Positions 23,479 through 32,493 of a stretch of DNA of 64,000 nucleotides are shown piece after piece (positions within the stretch are counted from its first letter, which is position 1; every line of letters starts with the position of its first letter). The notes beneath the pieces were generated by a model. That model was not told where the DNA came from, did no database searches, and saw nothing but the letters and a program-made list of their open reading frames with translations. A program made the translations under genes and the position numbers. Source of the stretch: Candidatus Villigracilis vicinus (GTDB lineage: Bacteria; Chloroflexota; Anaerolineae; Anaerolineales; Villigracilaceae); contig JADKIL010000001.1 of the NCBI GenBank assembly GCA_016721315.1, positions 248,001 through 312,000 on the forward strand, given 5' to 3'.

Positions 23479-25540
23479 AAGGGGTTGATTTTTGAACTGC
23501 TGGTGGTACACGCTCCGAACCGGGCAACAAAGGCATATCTGCCATAAAATAGGCATGTTGGTACGCGCAATCTGCGCCACCTTCGCCGGGAATGGGGTCG
23601 ATGCGTTTATTGCCATCCTTATCTTCCCCGAATACCATCTGGTCAGAGAGTACACTGATCTCTGCGATGGTCGCTTCCATTCCAGACCCAAATGGCATGG
23701 TTTGTAACCCCAGGGTTAATTTTAGCAACTGCCTGCCCCAGTTTTCCATGTTATTGGTGCAGGTTATGACCTCTTCGCTTCTTTGCAAAATATTATCAGT
23801 GGCGTCTGGGGTTTGTGCAGCGAGCTCTGCATGGGCTATGCTCTGGGGAATATATCCCTGATCGATATTACTTCCAGGGTCGCTGTTGAGAAGGAGCCCA
23901 TATCCATCGGAAGGATCGGCTATTTCACTGTCGCCATCCCAATCTTGGTACAGGTCGAGGTTTTGATCACCAACTAATTGATTGATGATCTCTTCGGTCT
24001 TTACCCGCATGGTCTTTTCATCCCCTTCATCGAAAGCTTCTTCAAGTTCTATTGTTGAGGTATTGACGGTGTCTGCTGTATCCCATAATCCTTGTATAAG
24101 TGCTACACCATCAGGTGTGCTTGATATGGAAACCAGCAGATGTCGGACATGTACAAGCGCTTGTGGAGGGAATACTGAGGAAGCGACGGCTTCACTTTCG
24201 GGTTCGTCAGGATATGGATCGTCAACCGGCTCGAGCGTGATATCGATCTGGTCGAACTGCGATAGCATACTGACCCCGTCAGGGTCTGTGTAAGTCAACT
24301 GCCCGCTTGTGCCGTTGAAATTTACGGTTCCAACGCTTCTCAAGACTTTGCCCTGTGACAGATACCATACTTCATAACGAGTGCCGGGCCCGGGTAAGGG
24401 GAGCCCATTGATAGTAATACTCGCTTTGTCCAGGAGTCCGTTGAAGTCATCGTAATTGACGAACCCTACTGGCAGGTTCGGGTCGAGGACTTTTGGGGCG
24501 GGTCCACGCGAACGGAAAAACCACATGGCTGCAAAGACGATCAACGCAAGAAGAAGTGCGCCGCCCCCGGCGAAGAGCGGAAGACGTGAAGCTGCTGCTG
24601 GAATAGCTGCCATTTTGGCGGTTTCGGCTGGAGCATTCAAGATATCTTGAACTTGTTCTGTCTTTTTGGAAATCGCCTTCCCTTCAAGGATGGCGGAAAA
24701 TTCTTCGATCATCTCACTGGCAGAGTCATAGCGATGGGCAGGGTCTTTGGCGAGTGCGCGACTGACCATTGCTTGCATCGCTGGAGAAATTCCGGAGATG
24801 GTTGGGGGTGGTTCATTCAGGTGTTTCATCAACACACCGAACGAGGATTCAGCATCGAATGGAACGACGCCAGCCAGCATTTCGTAAAGGACAACACCCA
24901 GAGAATACAGGTCTGTGCGGCGGTCCACCCTGTCACCTCGGGCTTGCTCGGGGCTCATGTAAGAAGGGGTTCCCGAGACGGTACCAGTTGAGGTTTGAAT
25001 GCTTGAATCGAGCATACGCACCAGCCCGAAATCGGTCAGTACTGGCTCTACATCGTCATCCAGAGTGGCATCCAGATCCACGCCGCCGCTTTTTGTACGG
25101 AGCAGGATATTGGCTGGCTTGATATCCCTATGGACGAGTTTGCGTTCATGGGCATAATCCAATGCCGAAGCAATGGGAGCGAGCAGTCTGGCGATGGTTT
25201 TATGCGGGAGTCTTTCACCGCGATTGTGCAGGGCTTTCAGGTAATTTGCCAGTGATAAGCCGGAGACAAGCTCCATCACGATGCATGGACGTCCATCCAC
25301 CAAGTCATAATCGAATATTTGAATGATGTTGGGGTGGCTGAGGTTCGCGACCACACGGGCTTCACGATCGAACCGTGCCCGGGATTCGGGATCTTCCTCC
25401 ACGTGGTCGCGCATGATCTTTACTGCCACATCGCGCTGCAACGTGGAATGCGTTCCGTAATAGACTTCTGCCATGCCTCCGCGTGCAATGAGGTCGCCGA
25501 TGAGTACCTTGCCGAGGGTCTTGCCGCTCCATGTGGACAT
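23477..25540 (-). CDS. Transmembrane Ser/Thr protein kinase with EF-hand-like outer domain, paralog 1
   Basis: The ATG at 25540 gives 687 residues (MSTWSGKTLGKV). The kinase domain (about 10-280) has the Gly loop (IARGGMAEVYYG), Lys in VAVKIM, HRDIKPANI, DFG and the APE-like SPEQ. A transmembrane helix lies at about 320-340. The outer domain starts with an RskA-like region (TRYEVWYLSQGKVLRSVG). It then has a His-bearing segment (HVRHLLVS, AHAELAA, YQHAYFMADM) and two D-x-D-G loops (DWDGDSEIAD and DKDGNKRIDP) that resemble EF-hand or dockerin calcium loops. It likely phosphorylates cytoplasmic targets in response to an outside signal. A TATAAT lies 7 nt before the ATG. A close paralog is at 30269-32377. 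Confidence 0.9.
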   Translation of the reverse strand: MSTWSGKTLGKVLIGDLIARGGMAEVYYGTHSTLQRDVAVKIMRDHVEEDPESRARFDREARVVANLSHPNIIQIFDYDLVDGRPCIVMELVSGLSLANYLKALHNRGERLPHKTIARLLAPIASALDYAHERKLVHRDIKPANILLRTKSGGVDLDATLDDDVEPVLTDFGLVRMLDSSIQTSTGTVSGTPSYMSPEQARGDRVDRRTDLYSLGVVLYEMLAGVVPFDAESSFGVLMKHLNEPPPTISGISPAMQAMVSRALAKDPAHRYDSASEMIEEFSAILEGKAISKKTEQVQDILNAPAETAKMAAIPAAASRLPLFAGGGALLLALIVFAAMWFFRSRGPAPKVLDPNLPVGFVNYDDFNGLLDKASITINGLPLPGPGTRYEVWYLSQGKVLRSVGTVNFNGTSGQLTYTDPDGVSMLSQFDQIDITLEPVDDPYPDEPESEAVASSVFPPQALVHVRHLLVSISSTPDGVALIQGLWDTADTVNTSTIELEEAFDEGDEKTMRVKTEEIINQLVGDQNLDLYQDWDGDSEIADPSDGYGLLLNSDPGSNIDQGYIPQSIAHAELAAQTPDATDNILQRSEEVITCTNNMENWGRQLLKLTLGLQTMPFGSGMEATIAEISVLSDQMVFGEDKDGNKRIDPIPGEGGADCAYQHAYFMADMPLLPGSERVPPAVQKSTP

Positions 25541-25547
25541 GAGGCGG

Positions 25548-25553
25548 ATTATA
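25548..25553 (-). promoter_or_regulatory. -10 element of kinase gene 1, leaderless arrangement
   Basis: TATAAT on the minus strand ends 7 nt before the ATG at 25540. Confidence 0.6.
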
Positions 25554-25630
25554 CCCGATGACTTTTTCAGGAACCTTGTCTCAAAAAGGTTGGAAGTGTC
25601 TAGTCTCGAGGTGGTACTCAAGAAGTATAG

Positions 25631-25715
25631 TGTCATTCTGAGCCGCGCTCTTGCTCTTTGCGGCGAAGAATCTCTACGCTATTTCAGAGACCCTTCGCTA
25701 TCGCTCAGGGTGACA
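25631..25715. repeat. Dispersed palindromic repeat, TGTCAnnCTGAG family, copy 1
   Basis: The terminal inverted repeats TGTCATTCTGAG (start) and CTCAGGGTGACA (end) bound an 85-bp unit with a TTCGC core. Two more copies lie at 33293-33375 and 61542-61612. This is the only sizeable element between the kinase and pncC promoters. Confidence 0.75.
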
Positions 25716-25791
25716 CATCACCTCAGGTTTAGTTACTCTCAAAAGATTTTTTTGCAGGGGGATTTCCCTATAATTTATTATCCCATCGCGA

Positions 25792-25797
25792 TAAAAT
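25792..25797 (+). promoter_or_regulatory. -10 element of pncC, leaderless arrangement
   Basis: TAAAAT ends 6 nt before the ATG at 25804. Confidence 0.5.
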
Positions 25798-25803
25798 AAC
25801 CCG

Positions 25804-26301
25804 ATGAATCCCACTCCTTCAACCCCATTGGAATTGCTCATTGGCAGGCACCTGAGTAAAAATCCATTAACGCTTGCCACCGCTGAATCCTGTACGGGTG
25901 GGCTGGTTGCCAGTCGCATCACAGATGTGGCTGGTTCGTCGGCTTACTTTTTGGGCGGCATTGTCGCATATTCATACGAGGCCAAGGCTTCCTTGTTGGG
26001 CGTCTCATGGGATACGTTAAATGGGAAAGGTGCGGTTTCAAAAGAAACGGTCATTGAAATGGCACAAGGGGCACGTAAGGCATTAGGCGCAGATATTGCC
26101 GTCAGCGTGAGTGGCATTGCCGGTCCGGGTGGCGGCACGCCCGATAAACCCGTAGGAACCGTTTGGGTTGGGCTGGCAACTCCGAGCGGGGAAGAGGCGC
26201 GGCACTTCGTCTGGGATGGAGACCGGGTTCGCAACAAATACCTTTCAAGCGAAGCCGCGCTGCAATTCATCCTTGATCATTTGGAAGGGAAGCTTGGATG
26301 A
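25804..26301 (+). CDS. pncC: Nicotinamide-nucleotide amidohydrolase (PncC / CinA C-terminal domain)
   Basis: The 165-residue protein is a single CinA C-terminal domain with the catalytic AESCTGG (about 26-32), SAYFLGGIVAYS, VSVSGIAGPGGGTPDKPVGTVW. It deamidates nicotinamide mononucleotide to nicotinate mononucleotide for NAD recycling. It is a stand-alone copy. The longer CinA at 62618 has a degenerate version of this domain, so this gene probably supplies the activity. It overlaps the nucleosidase start in an ATGA. A TAAAAT lies 6 nt before the start. Confidence 0.92.
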   Translation: MNPTPSTPLELLIGRHLSKNPLTLATAESCTGGLVASRITDVAGSSAYFLGGIVAYSYEAKASLLGVSWDTLNGKGAVSKETVIEMAQGARKALGADIAVSVSGIAGPGGGTPDKPVGTVWVGLATPSGEEARHFVWDGDRVRNKYLSSEAALQFILDHLEGKLG

Positions 26302-26972
26302 AGACGGTTGTGATGATCTCTGCCAATGCCGAATGGAGGTCTGTCAAAAAGATATTTCCAGCCCTTGTGCCTCAGCATGGGGCATATGGCGAGACAGCAG
26401 AATTAAACCTAAAAGGGTTTAACCTCAAATTATTTCACAGCGGTTGGGGGAAGGTGGCTTCGGCGGGGGCAATGCAATATGTGATCGACCATGAACAGCC
26501 AGACCTGATCGTCAACCTTGGCACGTGCGGCGGCTTTGAAGGTGTGATTGATCAGGGGGATGTGGTGCTGGTTGAGAAGACATTTATTTATGACATTGTC
26601 GAGCTGATGGGCGACCCCGACGTGATGGAATACTACGCCTCTGCTCTCGACCTGAGTTGGTTGCCAGACCCTCTGCCTCACCCTACCCGGCGGGGAGCTC
26701 TCGCCTCTGCCGACAGTGACCTTCAACCGGCGCAGATTTCTTACCTCAAATCATTGGGAGCGATCGCAGGCGATTGGGAGACAGGGGCATTGGCATGGGT
26801 TGCAAATAAAAACGCCGCGCGTTTGTTGATCTTGCGCGGCGTGAGTGATTTGGTGAATGAGAAGGCGGGGGAAGCGTATGATAACCTGCCGTTATTCCAA
26901 GAGCGAACGGACGAAGTGATGCAAACGCTTTTTGATCAACTTCCCGATTGGTTGCAGGGTATAAAAATATAA
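26298..26972 (+). CDS. MTA/SAH nucleosidase-family protein
   Basis: The 224-residue protein belongs to the nucleoside phosphorylase superfamily: SGWGKVASAGAMQY, NLGTCGGFEG, WETGALAWVA, and the catalytic Asp in RGVSDLVNEK. It probably splits 5'-methylthioadenosine or S-adenosylhomocysteine. A Pro/Arg-rich segment (DPLPHPTRRGAL) coincides with a CCTCACC-type repeat at 26676-26706. It overlaps pncC by four bases and is probably translated with it. The exact substrate is not certain, because the family also includes futalosine hydrolases and other nucleosidases. Confidence 0.78.
   Translation: MKTVVMISANAEWRSVKKIFPALVPQHGAYGETAELNLKGFNLKLFHSGWGKVASAGAMQYVIDHEQPDLIVNLGTCGGFEGVIDQGDVVLVEKTFIYDIVELMGDPDVMEYYASALDLSWLPDPLPHPTRRGALASADSDLQPAQISYLKSLGAIAGDWETGALAWVANKNAARLLILRGVSDLVNEKAGEAYDNLPLFQERTDEVMQTLFDQLPDWLQGIKI
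26676..26706. repeat. Possible CCTCACC-type repeat inside the nucleosidase gene
   Basis: The plus strand has CCTCACCCTACCCGGCGGGG. The CCTCACC core resembles the in-frame repeat in priA (2762-2797) and the palindrome at 63756-63787, but the pairing is poor. A doubtful copy. Confidence 0.3.
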
Positions 26973-26974
26973 AG

Positions 26975-27015
26975 AGGCGGCAATCACTTTCAAAGTGACT
27001 GCCGCCTAAAGTTTT
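26975..27015. terminator. Intrinsic terminator, GGCGGC-CACTTT hairpin
   Basis: A stem of about 15 bp with one mismatch (26975-26990 with 26992-27007) and T-rich flanks lies between the nucleosidase and the converging serpin gene. It has a CACTTTC-AAAGTGACTGCC core like that of the hairpin at 59503-59537. Confidence 0.75.
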
Positions 27016-28285
27016 ACTGCGGATTTACCACCCGCCCAATGAACAAAATCTGACCGGTTTCTACATCACGAATAAAGTACAAGAACGGGCGGTCAATGAC
27101 CAGCAGGTTATCGGGCATCATTGCAGTTGCTCCCTCCATGATGACGGCAGTTGCTGCGGCAGCTTCAGTTCCTTTTTCATCCACTGCTACAAAGGCTTTA
27201 TGGATAATGTTGCCGATGTATAGATCTTGCTGGTCGGTCATGCCGGAGAAATCAGCTTGGTTTGCATCGAAGGCGAGGGGCATGCCCATGCCTGCCAAAG
27301 TTTCTGAAAGGTTGAAGTCGCTTTCGTATTCGAATTTTGGAATGCTTAAGGTCACATCGGCGAGAGTGAGTTTTTTCAGAACTTCGCGGAACATAGTATC
27401 TTCCAGCTGGGATTCGATCTCTTCAAAGCGACCTTCATCTGGCACGAGCACGGTCATCACCGCAGACTCGCCCGCATAGGGTAATTCTGCAGCGGTATAA
27501 CCATCTCCGAGCATGTATGGAATGGTCATCCGCTGTCCCATCATGGGGACCGTGATTTGAGAACCGTCAAGCAGGGTGAAATTTCCATCACGAGTATCAT
27601 TGGCGTCAAAGGGCGAGAGCCAATCAGCTTTGAAGTAGATCGCATTAACCAGAACCATTTTTGTATCGGTTGTGACCGAATTTTCGGGCAGCAGATCGTT
27701 GATTTTATCCTTTGTCTCATCGCTGACCCATTGGTTGATCTCTTTTCGTGAAGGGTCTGGGTTGTTGATGAAGTCCAATAGGTAAATACCGGCACCATAA
27801 TTAAGCGAGAGCGTATCCAAAAAATCGGGGAGGAAGGTAAAAGTCTGCTCTGCCCAAACGGAATTGGCAATGCTCAATTGCATGGGTTCCTGGTCTTTAT
27901 CCAACATAATGGAGGGTTCTTCAAGCGCCAGATCTAATGCATTGAAAGCAGGGTGTGTCTGTTCTTGCGTAGAAAAATTCAAAACATCAGCCATTTGGGA
28001 TGCGGTTTCAGCGCGGGCACCGGCGTACGTCATGGCTAAGGCGAGGGAGATACTGAACGGAGAAAGAATCAGATTCCCGTCTTCGGAACGAAGCGAATGA
28101 TATACGTCCAGAGCGAAGGCGTTATTTCCATCCACCTGGGTTTGCATGTCTGATGCGCTTATGGTCGGATTCTTTTCACGCGAGCGGTTCGATTCTGCCA
28201 ACCCGGCAGTGACGCCGCCTTCGCAAGCAGATATTAAGATCGCAACGAGGGCGAGTACTATGGTTGAACGTTGAATTGTTTTCAT
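27014..28285 (-). CDS. Serpin (serine protease inhibitor), lipoprotein
   Basis: A lipoprotein signal (MKTIQRSTIVLALVAILISAC, Cys about 21) precedes a full serpin fold (about 45-423). Key motifs include FSISLALAMTYAGARAET, NAIYFKADWLSPF and the C-terminal RPFLYFIRDVETGQILFIGRVVNP. The hinge EKGTEAAAATA has the small-residue pattern of inhibitory serpins. The reactive loop continues VIMEGATAMMPDN. By alignment with alpha-1-antitrypsin the P1 site is an Ala or one of the Met residues, suggesting an elastase- or chymotrypsin-like target. It is probably anchored outside the membrane to block proteases. A GGAGACACC site precedes the ATG. Confidence 0.93.
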   Translation of the reverse strand: MKTIQRSTIVLALVAILISACEGGVTAGLAESNRSREKNPTISASDMQTQVDGNNAFALDVYHSLRSEDGNLILSPFSISLALAMTYAGARAETASQMADVLNFSTQEQTHPAFNALDLALEEPSIMLDKDQEPMQLSIANSVWAEQTFTFLPDFLDTLSLNYGAGIYLLDFINNPDPSRKEINQWVSDETKDKINDLLPENSVTTDTKMVLVNAIYFKADWLSPFDANDTRDGNFTLLDGSQITVPMMGQRMTIPYMLGDGYTAAELPYAGESAVMTVLVPDEGRFEEIESQLEDTMFREVLKKLTLADVTLSIPKFEYESDFNLSETLAGMGMPLAFDANQADFSGMTDQQDLYIGNIIHKAFVAVDEKGTEAAAATAVIMEGATAMMPDNLLVIDRPFLYFIRDVETGQILFIGRVVNPQ

Positions 28286-28388
28286 GGTGTCTCCTTTTCC
28301 ATGCAGACGATGCCCGCCCGTAATTTGTTTCCATTGTATCCATTTATGTGCGGGTTATAATCGGTTTTCTGCCTCACCCATTTTTCCT

Positions 28389-29627
28389 ATGTCTCTTGAA
28401 CAATTCGATATCCAAAAACGCAATTACCGTTACGTGCTGATCGATGGCGCAGGTGTCAGCATTGCCAATGTGGCTGCGCCTTTCCTGCCGGTACTGCTGA
28501 CCCGCCTCGGCGCGACCAATTTTCAAGTGGGGTTATTAACTTCCATGCCCGGTGTGACCGGGTTGATCCTTGCGATCGTTGTTGGGCGTTTCCTGCAAAG
28601 CCGCAATGATATTGTGCCATGGTACAGCCTTTCGCGTTTGATGGTGATTGCTTGTTACACATTGACGGGCGTGGTGGCATTTACCATATCGGGTCAATAT
28701 GCGGTGGCTGCCATTCTTGCCATTTGGGGTTTCGCAACCCTGCCAATGACCGGGCTTGCAGTTGCATTTTCAGTGGTAATGAATGCCGTCGCCGGACCAG
28801 AAGGACGTTATGCTTTGTTGAGCCGCCGTTGGGCGGTCTTTGGGTTGACGGGTGTGATCGTGACGTTTTTTATCACGCGTGTCATCGATCTGGTTGAATT
28901 TCCAGTGAATTATGGGTTAATGTTCATGGGGCTTTCACTGGGCGGCTTGCTTTCTTATTATTTCTCCCGCAAGATACAAATTCCGCCGCTTTCTACAGGG
29001 ACTTTGCAAACCCCGCCTGTGCTTGCATCATCCTCCACTGCTGTGGGCGCACCCCGCAGTTATTTCTCCCTTATCCGTAGCGAGCGCGCCTTTCAATCTT
29101 TTGCGATCAAAAAATTCGTGTACACCTCCGCGATCGCATTAAGCCAACCCATCCTGCCGTTGTTCTTCGTGCGCGAGGTCAACGCCACAGATTCGCAGAT
29201 CGGCACCATCAACATGGCAATGACCCTCGTGATGCTTGCCGGATACTTTCTCTGGCCGTGGACCTCGCGCAAATACGGCGGGCGGATCGTGCTTTTGGCT
29301 ACCACGCTCGGTATGGCGTTCTACCCTGCATTGACCGCAGCAACCCCGCAAGTGAATCTCATTATTCTTTATGCGGGCATTGCCGGGTTATTCCAAGCCG
29401 GGTTGGACCTGGTGTTCTTTGATGAATTGATGAAGACAGTCCCGCCGGAATACAGCGCCACCTTTGTTTCGTTTTCTCAGTCCTTGCAATATTTTTCGGC
29501 GATCATTGCACCCACGGTCGGCACCTGGCTGGCGGATTCGATTGGCTTGGGCGGTGCGCTGTGGGTGAGCGCCGGTTTAAGAGTCGTGGGATTCATCCTC
29601 TTCCTCATACCGGATCGGCGAAAATAG
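28389..29627 (+). CDS. Major facilitator superfamily transporter
   Basis: The ATG at 28389 gives 412 residues (MSLEQFDIQKRNYRYVLIDGAG). A longer frame reaching into the divergent serpin start is unlikely. About eleven or twelve membrane helices are visible in two halves joined by a soluble loop of about 30 residues. The first half contains LPVLLTRLGATNFQVGLLTSMPG and VVGRFLQSRND; the second begins FQSFAIKKFVYTSAIALSQP. No substrate-defining motif was recognised. A TATAAT lies about 30 nt upstream, so this gene has a leader. Confidence 0.88.
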   Translation: MSLEQFDIQKRNYRYVLIDGAGVSIANVAAPFLPVLLTRLGATNFQVGLLTSMPGVTGLILAIVVGRFLQSRNDIVPWYSLSRLMVIACYTLTGVVAFTISGQYAVAAILAIWGFATLPMTGLAVAFSVVMNAVAGPEGRYALLSRRWAVFGLTGVIVTFFITRVIDLVEFPVNYGLMFMGLSLGGLLSYYFSRKIQIPPLSTGTLQTPPVLASSSTAVGAPRSYFSLIRSERAFQSFAIKKFVYTSAIALSQPILPLFFVREVNATDSQIGTINMAMTLVMLAGYFLWPWTSRKYGGRIVLLATTLGMAFYPALTAATPQVNLIILYAGIAGLFQAGLDLVFFDELMKTVPPEYSATFVSFSQSLQYFSAIIAPTVGTWLADSIGLGGALWVSAGLRVVGFILFLIPDRRK

Positions 29628-29648
29628 TTCCTTTTTAGCATTTACATG

Positions 29649-30134
29649 TTAACGGGTTATCAGCCAGGTCATAGTGACTTGCTCGGGGGTAACTGATACT
29701 GATTGCAGTTTGGCATTTTCATTTTTGCTGCCAAAGTTTGCAAGCCGATTGGCAATGGTCTGATTCCAATTATCCACTCGGTTTTGTTCAATGGCAATGC
29801 CATCGATCTGAGCCTCGGTGACCGAAGCGGTTAATTCACCATTGACTACACCCAGGTCAAGCCGGAAGCTTAGCATGTCGGTCTTGCTGGCATCGTTCAG
29901 GCGTTGGCGTTCTCCCGTTACAGAAACATAACCGGATTGTAAAGAGACAGTCAAACTCTTGACCAGTGGGTCGGCAATGGCAGAAGAAATCACTTCCTGC
30001 AACTGGGCTTGTGTTACCGAAGTTTCAACTGTGACCGTGCCATCTTCATTACGTGAGATATTCGCTTTGCACGCACTCAACGACAGCAGCAGGATCGCCG
30101 CTAAAAAAGAAAGTTTTTTGATGTTCTGTTTCAT
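29649..30134 (-). CDS. Small lipoprotein of unknown function
   Basis: The 161-residue protein has a lipobox (SLSAC, Cys about 22) and a beta-rich domain with SVTQAQLQEVISSAIADP and VSLQSGYVSVTGERQ. No family was recognised. It lies between the MFS gene and the second kinase in its own unit. Confidence 0.78.
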   Translation of the reverse strand: MKQNIKKLSFLAAILLLSLSACKANISRNEDGTVTVETSVTQAQLQEVISSAIADPLVKSLTVSLQSGYVSVTGERQRLNDASKTDMLSFRLDLGVVNGELTASVTEAQIDGIAIEQNRVDNWNQTIANRLANFGSKNENAKLQSVSVTPEQVTMTWLITR

Positions 30135-30230
30135 TTGATAGTTTCTCCAATGGACAAAGTATTACATGGCTTTGTTGATAATCAAATAATAGAATGTAAT
30201 CTTTTTGTAAAATCGAGCTGCCCTTAATAT

Positions 30231-30257
30231 AAAAAACGCCGCACTTTTGTGCGGCGT
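30231..30257. terminator. Intrinsic terminator of kinase gene 2
   Basis: A 9-bp stem ACGCCGCAC / GTGCGGCGT (30236-30244 with 30249-30257) with a TTTT loop is followed on the minus strand by a run of six T (30236-30231). Confidence 0.8.
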
Positions 30258-30268
30258 CAAATTGATTG

Positions 30269-32377
30269 TCATGGGTTGCCCGGCGGCGGGAGCACATTCG
30301 CGCCTTCCAGAATTTGCATGTCTGCCATGTATTCGGCATGTTCGAAGGCGGTTAGTGCGCCGCCTTCGCCCTCGATCGGGTCTATACTTTCGCTGCCATC
30401 TATGTCAATGCCTTCGTGGATTTGAGAAGCAAGCGCAGCCGCAAGGCGGATGTCCGCTTCATTGACCTGCCCTGACTCAAGGATGCGCTTCGCCACATCT
30501 CGAAGCTGGGTTGCCCAAACTTCCACATTCCTGCCGCTGACAGCTACGTGTCCGCTATGCAAAATAACGTTTTCAGTGGCATCGCCTGCGCCAGCAGCAA
30601 GTTCAGCGTGTGTGATCGTCCCTTCGATGTACCCACCCTGCCCGCCGTTCAACAGCAGACCAAATCCATCGCCGGGGTCATCAACTTTACCGTTCCCATC
30701 CCAATCTTTGTGGTCGCTGCTTTCCCTGCCAACAATGAGGTTGATGATCGCTTCAGCATTGGCACGGATGGCTTTCTCGTCATTACTTTCGAAGGCTTGT
30801 TCGAGCGCGGAGCCTGCCTCTTGAATTAAACTGCTGGTTTGCACCAAGCCGGTGGTCATTCCGATCTGATTCGGGTTGCTGGGAAAACTAACCAGCAAAT
30901 GCCGAACGTGGGTCAGGGCTCCTTCTGGAATCCCGGAGGAATACATAATTGTGTCGGATGGGTTGGGGCTGGAATCGGGTTCTGTTTCGAGCGTGATCTT
31001 CATACGGTTAAAGCCATCCAACAGGTTGCGGTTTTGCAGGTCGATATAGCTCAGAGTATATTGCCCAGTGCTGTTCTTTTCCAAAATACCAAGGCTGATG
31101 ATGATCTCATTGCTGTCATCCAGAAGCCAGGCTTCGTATTGGGAGCCGCCTGCTGGGTCTGGCAGGGATGCGCTGATGGTAATCTGGTCCATGTTGCCCT
31201 GGAAGCGCAGAATACCCATGAAATCACCGAACGAGACCGGCGGCGGCGGAACCCCCGGCTCAGTAGTTGCGGGGTTTCCATGTGAGTGGTCAGCAGTCTC
31301 TGTCGCAGTGACTTGAGAACCGCTCAACCCTGGCAACAGGGCAACCGCGGATATTCCCAGTGCGCTTGTAAGAATGACACCCAAACAAATGCAAACGAAG
31401 ATACCAGCGCCGATCCATAGGAATAGGTTGCGGCGTGGGGCAGGGGCTTTGGTGGTGGTAGCAGTTGGCGGCGGAGTTTTGAAGCGCAAAGCGTGGATCG
31501 TTTCCGCTTCCGCATGCATGCCAACGGCGTTGTAAAAATCCGCCAAAAGTTCGCGCGCGGTTTGGTAACGGTTTTCGGGGAGCTTTTCCAGCGCTTTGTT
31601 GATGACCGACTGGACTTCAGGCGAGATATCTTCAATGGGCGGCGGCGGCTCAGTCATGTGTTTGAGGATGATGCCAAGTGTTGAATCGCCATCAAAGGGG
31701 ACGCGCCCGGCGAGCATTTCATACAGCACGATGCCGAGCGAATAAGTATCGGACCTATGGTCTACAGACTTCCCCTGCCCCTGCTCCGGTGACATGTAAG
31801 CGGGGGTTCCACTTACAACACCCGAGGCAGTGTGATGAGCCGAGTTGGTCATGCGTACCAAGCCAAAGTCTGTGATGATACATTCTGTGTCAGCTGGCAG
31901 TGGTTGGTCTACGGCATAGAAATTGGTTTTATTGTTGAGGATGATGTTGGCAGGTTTGATATCACGGTGAACCACTCTTTGAGAATGAGCATAGTCCATG
32001 CCTGCTACAAGGGACTTAAGCAATTGCGCTACCTGGGCAAGCGCTAACTTTGCACCGCCTTTATGCATGTCTCGCAAGTACCCTGCCAGTGAGGGTCCGC
32101 TTAAATATTCCATCACGATGTAGGGATGATTGTCGTGGGTATCGAAATCAAAAATTTGAACGATGTTCGGGTGACGCAGCGCCGCAACCGCCTTCGCCTC
32201 ACGTTGGAAGCGGGTGAGCAGGTCGGGGTCCTCTTCGATAAAACTGTGCATCACTTTTATCGCTACGGGGCGCTCAAGTGTTAGATGAGTACCTAAAAAG
32301 ACCTCAGCCATGCCCCCGCGTGCCAGGTATTTTTCGATGCGGACTTTTCCAACGGTTTGTCCAAGCCATTCTGCCAT
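30269..32377 (-). CDS. Transmembrane Ser/Thr protein kinase with EF-hand-like outer domain, paralog 2
   Basis: The ATG at 32377 gives 702 residues (MAEWLGQTVGKVRIEKYLARG). The kinase domain (about 10-280) has VAIKVM, HRDIKPANI, DFG and SPEQ. A transmembrane helix lies at about 337-360. The outer domain (about 400-702) parallels that of the kinase at 23477-25540. It shares an RskA-like opening (SQYEAWLLDDSNEIIISLG), HVRHLLVS, THAELAA, EHAEYMADM and two D-x-D-G loops. The loop DIDGSESIDPIE has oxygen side chains at EF-hand positions 1, 3, 5, 7, 9 and 12. The conserved His residues suggest metal or heme binding as well, which is inference. A TATAAT lies 6 nt before the ATG. Confidence 0.9.
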   Translation of the reverse strand: MAEWLGQTVGKVRIEKYLARGGMAEVFLGTHLTLERPVAIKVMHSFIEEDPDLLTRFQREAKAVAALRHPNIVQIFDFDTHDNHPYIVMEYLSGPSLAGYLRDMHKGGAKLALAQVAQLLKSLVAGMDYAHSQRVVHRDIKPANIILNNKTNFYAVDQPLPADTECIITDFGLVRMTNSAHHTASGVVSGTPAYMSPEQGQGKSVDHRSDTYSLGIVLYEMLAGRVPFDGDSTLGIILKHMTEPPPPIEDISPEVQSVINKALEKLPENRYQTARELLADFYNAVGMHAEAETIHALRFKTPPPTATTTKAPAPRRNLFLWIGAGIFVCICLGVILTSALGISAVALLPGLSGSQVTATETADHSHGNPATTEPGVPPPPVSFGDFMGILRFQGNMDQITISASLPDPAGGSQYEAWLLDDSNEIIISLGILEKNSTGQYTLSYIDLQNRNLLDGFNRMKITLETEPDSSPNPSDTIMYSSGIPEGALTHVRHLLVSFPSNPNQIGMTTGLVQTSSLIQEAGSALEQAFESNDEKAIRANAEAIINLIVGRESSDHKDWDGNGKVDDPGDGFGLLLNGGQGGYIEGTITHAELAAGAGDATENVILHSGHVAVSGRNVEVWATQLRDVAKRILESGQVNEADIRLAAALASQIHEGIDIDGSESIDPIEGEGGALTAFEHAEYMADMQILEGANVLPPPGNP

Positions 32378-32383
32378 GCGCGA

Positions 32384-32389
32384 ATTATA
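32384..32389 (-). promoter_or_regulatory. -10 element of kinase gene 2, leaderless arrangement
   Basis: TATAAT on the minus strand ends 6 nt before the ATG at 32377. Confidence 0.6.
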
Positions 32390-32481
32390 CAACTGAAATT
32401 GGAGCAAATATGTCTGTAATTCGATCGAACATGGATTTGAAATGTGAATTTGAATCGGATGAGCAAAACCGTATTGCAAGA

Positions 32482-32487
32482 TAAAAT
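32482..32487 (+). promoter_or_regulatory. -10 element of the lipoprotein gene at 32494, leaderless arrangement
   Basis: TAAAAT ends 6 nt before the ATG at 32494. It faces the divergent kinase promoter. Confidence 0.5.
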
Positions 32488-32493
32488 AACTCC

